This document shows, in pieces, positions 45,817 to 57,800 of a DNA stretch of 64,000 nt (its first letter is position 1; each line of letters begins with the position of its first letter). The notes beneath the pieces were generated by a model that was not told the origin of the DNA, did not search any database, and was given only the letters and a program-made list of their open reading frames with translations. The DNA comes from Stictocephala bisonia (Eukaryota; Arthropoda; Insecta; Hemiptera; Membracidae), in assembly GCA_035578905.1 (NCBI GenBank), contig JAQJVL010002640.1, forward strand, positions 24,258 to 88,257. The letters are read 5' to 3'. The translations under genes and the position numbers were made by a program.

Positions 45817-48800
45817 TAGCTGTACCTGCCCGCTTCGCCGGTCATAATATTGAGTTTTGATTGTATCATTGAAATGTGCAGCAACCTTTCAGTTTACACA
45901 GTATCCAATTTACAACAGCTGATGTTTTGTGTAGTTTACTACTGTACTCAATTATTTTTAATTTTGAAAATTTTGCCTACCACAATTTTATTCTATTTGT
46001 TTTTATTTAACAGCTGTTAATAAAATAAATCAATCAATTAATATAGCTTCACAGGAAATCAAAACATCAAAATATAAACAGTTTAAAAAATTAACACATG
46101 GTTTAATTTAATTTTGACATATTTAAAACCCACAGCTGATATTCTTTTTATATTTGACTTATATGCATCCTGCTATTTGATTAACATTGAAACTTTAGAA
46201 GTCCAAGGGACGGAGGCCTGAGGGATTAAAGAAACGGGAATACGACAGAAACCTTCCCTGGGGTATATAGAACAACTTCCCCAAGTTTCATAGCGATCGA
46301 CTGGACGGTTTGGTAGCGCATAAAGGACAGACAAACATACATTGGATTTTATAGATATAGATATTTATATATATTCATATTTGGAACAAGATCCAAAAGG
46401 CATGATGGTATATTAATTGAATACAAATGTAAAGTGGTCTCCTGTCACAAAGACAGGATATTCCAATAACAATTAATAATAACACTAACAAAATTAATAG
46501 TAATGTTAACAATAAACTTTTATAGTTCATTCAATTATTTTTTCAACTAAACACTTTTGCGGAAGTTAGTCACACCTGTGATGGATGGCTTTTTAAGATG
46601 CCGTCCGTGTGCTGATAAAGTTTAAGATAAAGATTGTTGGTTGTAATAGTTAATAATGTATGTTACAGTTGCTCATTGGCAATTTTGGGCTGAGTGTGGC
46701 TCAGGCAGAGTCACAAATGGCTATTTGGGCAATTCTTGCAGCACCGCTTCTTATGTCAACAGATCTAGCCAACATCGACCCCTATTTCAAGACTATCTTA
46801 CAGAACAAACATGCCATTGCAGTTAACCAGGACCCTCTGGGAATTCAGGGAAGAAGGGTCCTTACGGTACGAAACATAATTACTTAATTTTACCAGTTTG
46901 ATTTGCCTTTGATCATGTTGGCTAAATGTTTTTGAGTGCCATGGCAAAGAGGGAAAAATATGAAAAGTGTCGATATAATTGGATTTTCCAATTTCTTTGG
47001 AAGTTAGTTATCTTCATTGTATTTATATATATATATATATTCAAATAAGAACTATTAAGTTACATTACATTAAGATAATGCTATGATGCTAAAAATGTGT
47101 TCTAGTTCTTAAAACGATAAATTCAAAACAATCTTGTCATTGCAATGATCAGCTGTTGTAGAGTAACAGATCGGCCTATTGGACTGAAAACTAGCCATAG
47201 TAATTACAAAAATAATAACAACGAGGAAGTAAATGATTTGATATTATATTTGATTCTAAGCTGTAAATATGAAATGGTCACGTGAAATTTCACAGGATTA
47301 ATTCATCCGATCCAGTTTTCAAGGCCACCATGTCAGTAGAACCATACTTGGGAAAGTTACTGATTTTTTAAAACTTAATAAAGTTAATCAAAGTTAAATT
47401 ATTAGAAAATTAACTGAAATTGAAAGTTAAAAGTTAGTTTTGGTACAGTAAAATATACATAAACAAATACTTAACCTGTATTATCTTTTATTATTTATAA
47501 TATCTTAGATAAATAGGCCTATTTATAATACATTATTATACAATACTATTAATTTGACTATAGCAATTTATAAAATAATTTTTGCTATATAACTGTCCGA
47601 AATCTTAAAAATTAAAATTTTAATTTATAAAATTGTTAACATAAACTGACATAAGTCTTTGAAATTAAAGTTTTACATTTTTAAGCTATACTTAAAAAAA
47701 TCAATAACTATCTTATAAGAAATTCACGATAACAAAACTTTTTTTAATTGGCGCAGATAATAAGAAAGGCCAAATAATATCATGACATGTTGACTCCAGG
47801 TGATTTTTATCAGGCTGGAGATGATAAGGAAGGTCACTGACAAGAAAGTATTTGCTGATTAGCGGTAAATAAAAACTGAACAAAATATACTCACTCTATA
47901 AGTGAGTGAAAGCAGATATATTCATACTATTTTCGATAAGCAATTACGTTTAATAGATGTTTGAGAATTTGCCATTCTGAGTGCATGTTTTATTTTTACT
48001 GAAATAAGTTAATTAAAAATTATAAAAACTATCTAAATCATTAAAAAAATACAAAACTAATTACCATTGATAATATTATTAATATTAAAGATAGTATTAT
48101 CATTATCTTTTCTTTTCGACGGTGCCGATAGCAAAATAATGAAAACAGAACGAAATATAGCATTCGTTACTTGAAATGTGTCCTGCAATTTTGAAGATAG
48201 TTTATTCTGTTGCGTGGTATCATATAATGGATTCATTTTACCAAGTAAGCCTAATTTAAAATAAAGTAAACGTTTGAGAAAATATTGGTTTGATTAACCA
48301 TTTAAATAGTTTTTCCTGATTACCTTTGAACAGGACAATTTAGATATGTAATTCTGTATAATCAATTAATCAAGTTTTGACAGCATTAACGTCAAAATGC
48401 AACTGATTTTCCTAATTAATTATACAGATAGATGGGTAAACAGGTAAAATTACTGTATTAGAGTTTATTAAAGATAAACAAGCTTAGGCCCAACACGTTG
48501 ATTTAAAACAAGATAACTAAATGACTATCTCAACTTTATCCCTAAACATAAACTAGTCAAGTGAATGATCATCCCAGGAACACAAGTCAATCCCACAACA
48601 ATGGTATACTTGTTTGGTTCGCTTTTTTTTATTTATTAAAATGTGAGTAAAGGGGAGTGGTGCGTCTTCAAAACAGTGACCTTGCTTGTCGGTGAAAATT
48701 GGGGGAGAAGGAAAACAATCGGTCTTTGACCTCAGTTTTAGATACTTTCTCCCCAGTCCACATTCCTCGGACCAAATGGCACCTTTTATCACATTTGAAA

Positions 48801-51800
48801 AACTAACTGAGTTATTTTAACCGTTAGCCAAATTTTCAACTAGTTAAAGTTAGAAGTTAAACATGACCAAAACTAACGAATAAGTTAAAAAGTTAATAGA
48901 AAAAGTAACGATTAAATTTAATCGTTAATTATTTTTAATCGTTAATCCCAAGTATGAGTAGAACAGTACATAATACTAATAGCTTCTCAAAGATTTGATA
49001 ACACTAATCTATGACCATGAAAACTTGGTAAAGCAGTGGAAATCAAATAATTAACCTCATAATTTAAATCCTACTATACTTTATCTCCAATAGTCTGTCT
49101 GTATAGTAAATTTGTTTGTTGGACCACAAAAATTTGGGTTTCTGAATAAATTCAACAGCAAAAATACAAAAATGATCATTGACATCTACTCTCCCCTTAA
49201 TTCTCCGCTCTGTTTTGGTAAGCTCCTTCGGCTTAGAGCATGAGGTTGCCAGGAACCTGACCATGGAAGCTCACTAGGGAATGAAATTTAATTATTTTAC
49301 TGTATGACTATCATTTGAAAGGAGTTAGTATTTGCTCTAAAAACCGTACCAATGAAGATCAACTGCAATGCAAGGTTCGTTTTGTAGTTTGGGAAAAAAT
49401 CAGTTTGTGTTAGTGTACAAAATCGTTGTACACATTTCAGTTATTTGTAGTACTTATGTCAAGTCTAAATTAATCCAAGTGGTATTATTTTCAAGTAAAT
49501 AACTTACTCCATACTATCTTAGGTTAAGAGTAATTTGTTAGCTCATGTAACTTTGAGCAGTAGTTTTAAACGCAAAGAGACTAGAAATCTCAATCAAATC
49601 ACAAGTAACTGCTAAGTTCATTTCTAATTCTATCACTCTGAATTTAATCTTTTTGATTAGTGATTGTTATTCAACATATTTACGTCATTCATAATATTGG
49701 CTCCCACATTTTACAAATTAAAAGTAAAGTAAAATCAATGGAATATGCATTCAATTTTTATACCTAACTAATAAACAAAGCAAATCCAATCTGAGCGATA
49801 TTCTTTTATAAACATTAAATATTGTGATATACATTATGTATGAAATTTCACAGCATACAAAGAAAATATCACCACCAAAGAAATTTAGTTCATATTTATC
49901 ATTCTAGAATGAGTAGTATCAATGTCAATTTGGTTATTTTATTGAACTGCAATACACCTTTTACTTGGACGATATTTGTCTTTCTTTGTTAATCTGTATT
50001 GTTACAATAAAATTCATTTGATTAATATAAAATGTATTTAGTTTTAAAACGCTTTAACCAGTAAAATCAGCAACTACTATACTCCTAGCCTATGAACATG
50101 TCGGAGTCCAGGCTTATGTCTGTTTTTATCCTATAGTGAGGGTGTTTAATGAAACCTTTAAGTTGGTTATGGACTCTTAAATGACAAGTTTCCTTTTGAT
50201 TAATGCTCTTGTCATTTTAGAAACAAAAGATACATGTCTGGACCCGGCCTATATCTCCAATGAGCCAGAACTATTACTCCTATGCAGTGGCATTCGTGAA
50301 CAGACAAGATGATGGTGCTCCGTACGCCTACAATGTAACGTTGAAGAAAATTGGACTTCACAATCCTAGTGGTTATACTGTTTTTGTGAGTACTTCTAAA
50401 CTTACATTTGTATTTTTTAAATAAGATAGAATTCCATGTGTATTAAGTGTCACAGTAAACTTTTAACTATAATGTCAGGAGTGTCAAATTAGAAAAGTGC
50501 TAATTTGGAGAAATTATGTATATTTCCTTCTATTAGAAAACTATCTTTAATAAATTGACTTGTAATAGTTGTACAAGTCTATTGGAAAACATTCAGAAAC
50601 TATAATAATGTTTTAAAGTATGTAAAAAAGATAATTGCATTTCTGTAAGTCTGTTGTTATTAAAACATAAGAAGGAAACAGTGCAATAGAATCAGAGTCT
50701 AAATTGATTCAAAACTGTTTGTTTATTTACTTAGTACAATAATTAAGATTAGATTTTCCCAGAGTTCTTGATACTTATTTTTAATATATAATTATAGATA
50801 CATATAATGGAAACCCACCAATTGGCAGGAGAACAAAGATCAACTCAGAGCTATTAATAAAAAAAATATATATATACAGTATATACATAAATAAATAATA
50901 ATAATAATACCAAACTCAAAATTAAACATAGGCCTATGATCAACCAACAAAAGCTAATTTGGGATAGTTTTGGCATATAGAATAGACAGACTTAATTCTT
51001 TAAGAAAAAACCAAAAAGCCATTAGATAAACTACACAAATTATAACCGCAGTAAAGTTTTAAAGATTAATATCAATAAAAAAACGAAAAAATACAGGGCT
51101 ACAAATATTCAACCACATTCTATTTATTAACTGTAGAATAGCCAACTGACAAAAAATTATGAATTCCATCAGCTAGGGAAACAAAATTAACAGTTTGTGT
51201 AGAAAGTAAAATAACTATAAAATATTTATAAATAAATATATTGACAGCACAGGTACAGAAACAAATGAAGGCAGAAAAGTAGGGGTCTGTGGCTGATACT
51301 TTAAGGCTTACTCAGTTTTGAAAGAGCATTTGAAATGTCACTGATTCCATAGAATCCTGCTGGCTGCACCTTGTGGCCAGGGCCAAATTTATCATTTTGG
51401 CGCCCCTAGGCTCAATAATTTATTTCTTCTCCTAGTCTGGTTAAAGTTTCCTAATTACCTTCATTAAAACATTATATCAGGCTTATATATTAATTGCTTA
51501 AACACCATGTCACGATGGAATTTTATCACATGCGCCAAAGAATGAGGACAGCCAGCGCCACGAGGAATCACGGAGCAATCTGTAGTTATTTGGCGTCACT
51601 AAGACGGTCACCCTCCTCTATAAGAGGAACATGGGAGTTGCATAGGTCTGGCAGTGGTAATACGATGCGTACCGCTTGATGACATCCCTATAGCCATGTT
51701 TGAGATCAATGTTGTAACGAAGTTGATGCATAATGTTGAAAATTAGTTTAATTTTACCAACAATAATTTGTTCCAGTGAACTTAAAATTAGATAGCTTTA

Positions 51801-54800
51801 TTAGCCTGATTTTTAAAATCAATTCAAAATATATGTTAAGTTATAGCTATTTATTTTTATTTCTAGATATTTTTAAATTTTTCTCTCGGCAGCGCGCCCC
51901 AAGTAGCTTGCGCCCATAGGCTCGAGCCTATTGGGAAATCCAGCCCTGCTTGTGGCCCCTAATAGGACTGTTGGAAATCCAAATTAAGATCCCGAGTACC
52001 CTAATTACAAGTTAGAGTATTTTTTATATTTCCTAAAACTATATATAAGTTTGAAATATTTTGGCTATCTTGGAATTTTCAATTTCTTAATATTGTTTCA
52101 TTAGTAACTCTCTCCTTTTTTGGTTTTCGAGGAAGCATTGTTCGAGATACCAGATGTTATATACATATTCTTTTTTCAAAAACAGATAAATTCTATTACT
52201 ATCAAATAACCGTGTTCACTATGAGTAAAATGATACCAAACATAAATAGGTTGAAATAATTTTTATGAATTTTGGAAAAAATGTCTGTAGATAAAACTCC
52301 GTCAGGTATGGAAAATCTAATAGTTTGAACAGTTCTAAGAATTTTACAGAGAAACATTAACATTTAAAACCAACGTCACAGTAAACATTCATGCACAAAC
52401 AATCAAAACAACACAGTTTTCTAGTTAATACCTTTGTCAAACTCACTAATGGCTCAGCTAACATCAACAGCTGGTTAGGTGAAACACCGTAAAACAAAGA
52501 TAACAACAACATAATGTGAGTATATACAATCTAAATCTTCATCAATGATCTTTTGCAGTTTCAATGAAAAATAAAACATTTAAATTTTTCCTTAATAATA
52601 TAATTGATTTTATATAATCAAGGTATATATAATCAAGAATAATAATGACAGGTCAATTTCAGTTATTATTAAAAATTATTTAAAGTCATGTGTTTAAATA
52701 ACAATGACATTTTTTAAAATAATAATGTACTTTATTTATACACAGAAATAATAATGACTTTATTTCTGTGTAAGATCATTCTCCTTTTAATCCAAGGATG
52801 ATAATTTAAAATTAAATAATTTATATCAAGATGACTTAATTGAGAAGTGAATAGTAAATTTTATAAGCCGTTAATTTTTTGTACTACTAGGAATTAATTG
52901 TCTATGTCCAAACTCGGTTATCCATATAGTACTAAGTTAACTACTGTATTACAGTAGAAGTGATAAACATCGGCTATACTATTATACTATTCAACACACC
53001 AGTGTTAGCAATCTGCATGAGGGATCCTCTTAACTCTCATGGACTATAATACCTGTGTTTTGCAACTATATGGAACTATTTTAAATGTTGTCACTAAGAA
53101 AGTTGAAATAAATGAACATTTATTTTCCAGAACGTGTTCAGTAAATCAAATACAAATGAAGTAATGATGCCTGATTCGGTGGTGAAAGTTCGTGTAAAAC
53201 CTAGTGGTAAGTATTTACACCGTTGAGATGCGTAGTAAACCATCTCTTAAGGTTCATATATTAATTACTGTTAATAATGACATTGGAATTTTGTCCCTTA
53301 AGAGAGAGGATGTACCACTGAAAATACCAATATCTTTAATATAACAAAAAATGAACTGATTTATTGTTTACTTTTTTACTATGATTAAAAAGGAACTATT
53401 ACCTTATCTTGGTCCAAAAAATTGTTTAGATACATGATTTTTTAAATTTTTATGTAAAAACGCTGATTTACATAAAAATTGATACATCTCAAGTTCTAAC
53501 AGACAGAAATTCATAAAAATAGTGTCATTCTAAAGAAATTATAGCCCTATAAAAATTTAGTTCGATTTATGATTGTATCTTAAAGGAAAATATTTTTGCC
53601 ATGGTAACACTAAAAAAATCAAAAAATGTTTTGTTCCAATTGAAACAAAAATTATTTGTTTAATTTAAAAATATGGTACAAACACATTTCTACCTAAATG
53701 TTAGTATATTCTAGTTAGGAATGCAAGGTCAAAATTTTAAGGATGTACTATAATTAGTTTTTTAGATTTATAAATTTTTGTAAAAAAAAAAAAAACTGAA
53801 AATTAAACTTTCAGCAATTGCCCGCTAAATCAAGGGCTGATGCTACTCACTGCACTAGCCCACATTGGAGTGGCGGAGTGCATCATCTCAAATATATATT
53901 TATTTTAGGTATATAATGGATTAAAATCCATTACATGTATAGTTTTTCTGAATCAGACAAAACATGTATTAAAAAATTAAAATGTTACTGCGATTTTCAG
54001 TGGAACATCCTCTTAACACATTCTGTGCTGAAAAATTACAATTAATGTTCTAAAATGTGATTATGCCAATTCTTATAATTAAAAAAAAGAAGAATTGTGT
54101 CAGGAAAGTGAAAATGTTACCTGGAGATATATTGTATAGACAGTGATGCAATTTTAATAAATAACAGTGATGTCACTTCAACTTTCACAAAAGTGTCCAT
54201 AGACATCGTCCGCTATTAGAGTTGGTTTTTATTCCTCCACTAGGAATGTTTCTGCCAAAAATGTCATGAAAATAGTGTATTACAGTACGTTCTATACACT
54301 TTTATAGTTTTTATTTTTAGGCAACTCACAAAAGTATTTTGAAGTAAAAGAATTCATTCTGCATATCCTACTGTTCGATTCAAAATTATAGATACCCAAG
54401 TTTGAACAAACACTGCACAGTAACCACTGAGCATTTAAAAAAATTATAACATAAAAATTGTCCCTATTTATGCGAATGGCTCGATAACAAAACTTATCTG
54501 ATGTTCGTGACTCTACTTAGTGCCAAGTTATTTCACTTCATTGATAAGAACTTTTTTGCACTAGCAAAAAAACTCTGAAAGTTTGTAAATTGGTTGTCAG
54601 TTAATATATTTACATCTGCCATCATTACGTGAAAATTAACAATCACAACGTTTCGATTTGGTAAAACCCAAACCTTTTTCAAGTGCTAAAAACTAAATTA
54701 CATCTACACAAACATGTTATAAAACTACGTTCTTAAACTAATAAACTTATCTACTTTAATAATTATCTACATTTTAACCTAGATCCTAGAATGGGGTACA

Positions 54801-57800
54801 ACAAAATGAACTTCTACTAAATATAAAAAATATTAACAGAGTTAAATTAATATAACAAATTAGGCGTTGTCAGGGTCACGATATCAACAAAAAATGTCAA
54901 AACACAATTAAAATTAATATTCAAATCAGACTGAAATAAGATTACATTAACTAATCATAAATATATGGTACCTGAAAAACACTATTAATTTAAAATAACA
55001 TTCAACATGCACAAAAAATTAATTATATATATATGACTCGGAAGGACTGAAACTACTATTACAATTACATTTTAATCTGAAAAGACAACAATTATTAGGA
55101 ATAAAACAATACAATAATCAAATATTACAAAAATGATGAAGTTTTACGACCCACAGTGACGATGGCGTCTAGACGTCCCAGGCACGAAGTGAGGATGATA
55201 CAATCCAAATGCAACTGCCCCACCTGCCCGCTCATACACTTACGGTGGTAATGACCCACCTGCCCGCCCATACACTTAAGGTGATAATGAACCACCCGCC
55301 CGTCCATTCACTTACGGTGGTAATGACCTACCTGCCCGCCCATACACTTACGGCGGTAATGATTGTATCATCCTCACTTTGTACATTTGGATTGTACTCC
55401 AATTGAGGAAGACAGAATACACATGGATAGAAGAGGCTTGTCAGCACACCCGGGAGACTGGAGCTACTAAACCGATGATGTACTCCAATAACGAATAAAA
55501 AAGTATATATGATAAATATTATCCACGCATATAGATTAACGTATAAATAAATAAGGACAATTTTGATGTTATTTTAATTTGTTATGCCCTGTGGTTATTG
55601 TGCAGTGTTTGTTCAAACTTAGCTATCCGTAATTTTGAATTGGATGGCAGGTTTTGAATTACGCCAAACCTAGTTGTCCAAGTTGGATTTACATCAATAT
55701 CATCATCAGAGCTGTCCGAAATGTCTTCTGACTCATATTCACCAATCAGCTTAATTTTTTACAATTCAACAACTGCTGTTGTTTTATGAAGATTGGATCT
55801 TTTTAGTATAATACCGTCATCAGACTTTGTTGACCCCCTGAATAAAATGATAAGAGGGATACTAATCCGCTATTTGGTTGGAAGGGGAGATGTACAATTA
55901 CAATTTTCATTGCTCGACTTGTATGCTGATGTCTTTAAAATATATTAATAGTGGTATGGCATACAAAAATAGGGAGGATGCCATGTGGTTGCAAGAGGAA
56001 TGTACATTTACAATTTTTACTGCTAGACTGTGTGCTAATTTATTTATAACATATTAACTGTGGTATGTTCCTTATATGCTCAAACAACTGCAGTTAAATA
56101 CTTATACAGAGAATTTTGCTCTTGATCAAAACACATTTTCCCTTATCAATACTGAATGTTGATTGAGAATTATCACTAGTTGGGTTTTATATTAATGCTA
56201 AATAATTGTGTGCTATTTCAATAAAGAAGCAATAAAAATTGTAATTTAATTGTATGAAAAGAATAAAACACTCTAATAATTTTTGAGGCACGTTTCCAAT
56301 TAGGGAAATCAATATAATACTGTTGAAAATCAGCTAAAGAGGAAACAACAAGAAAATAGAATAAATACAGAATAAATATGCTTGCTTAAGGTAGGATACC
56401 TCATAAAAGCATATCTAGTTTACATAAATGGAACAACATAAACAATTTGCAGAGCATTAACACATTCGCTGTGGTGGCGCATGGAGTCGCGTAACGCGCG
56501 AGGTTGCTGGGCTGCCTTGCCCGGCTCGGTACCATGACTGCATACTTAGTTATTTCCATGTATTGACAAGTACAATTGATTCATATGCAATTTATTAAAT
56601 ATTTTTAGTTCATATGTTATGTATTTACTTTATTTAATCCCTTCAACCTACTAGTTCAATCCATTTCAGCCAATTTATTCATTATCAGAAGCCGTAATAA
56701 ACAAACCTGAATTTCCCGTTATGTCTTCAAACTGTAAACCTACTGTCATTTTATTTAGTAATACTCATATTCTTTTTTAAAAAAACCCTGCGAGGGTAGC
56801 CATGTTACAACCATTATAAGTAACCTAAATATTTAGACTAGAAACACATACATTGCATACACCATACCATACCATATAATACAGAGGCATTAAAAATAAA
56901 CAAATGAAAAGAAAAATCGCCACCCTGAAAAAAACCCAAATACCATGTTGTTTACAGTGTATTGACCACGCTAACAAAGTTGTATAGTTCTTTGTGCAAT
57001 GCTAACTTCACACTGACACAAAATGGCTGGCGCTGTCGAATGACTGATTTATACGTCATCAGTCTGCACTGCAACCGCCATGACGTAGATATACATCACC
57101 TGCAGTGTATGTGTTAAACAAAGAAGATATAAAAACCATTTTCAAGCAACCGAACAAAGTGAAAAATTTTATGAGACCAGTCAGAGATAAAATATACTAG
57201 TTATGCGTGGAATAAAAGAAATTCTTGTAGTTGTGGGTCAGTCTTCATAGGAGAAGCAAAGAGTTTAGTTTCCTCACAAGAATTAAGGAACATAAAGGCA
57301 TACTAAAAATGAAGAAACATGAAAGTCTGCAGTTGCGGAAAATTGCACGAGAACTAATCATGGAATTTGATTTAACAAAAGTCCTTCCTAATATCCTGCA
57401 TTACTACTCAAGAATCATGTTGGAAGTTAGAGGAATAAGTAAAAGAAGAAATAATTTCAATAAGGATGACAGTATATGACTTCCGAAGAGATGGTGACCC
57501 ACTTTATATAAATTGAAATAAAATGGAAGGGTTGGCCATACCGATTTTCTCCGGCCAATGACAGTAGGTAAGTGGGCCATGCCTCCACCCTTTTCCAGCG
57601 AACCTGCCAAACCAGTTCCCACCCCATCACCTGTTATATAAACTAGAAGGTCATTCACCAGTCTCTATCTCACCAGTACCACCGAGGATGCCAAGGGCGA
57701 AACGTGTTATTAATCTTGTAAGTAGTGCAGATAGCAACTTCATCCGGTTGTCACCGTAAGATATAGATTCTAGTTACTCCAGAAATTATTAATTTCATTT

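Larger units (their letters stand above)
44080..46668 (+). other. GH27 intron 4
   Basis: 2,589 bp carrying an (AAT)n tract near 44,847-44,868, a Tigger-type transposase fragment, an (AT)n microsatellite and an interspersed repeat. Confidence 0.6.

Noticed and set aside
55125..55406. Overlapping frames on both strands with 12-residue repeats
   Set aside because: They arise because the minisatellite unit (36 bp) is a multiple of three; no start context or homology.
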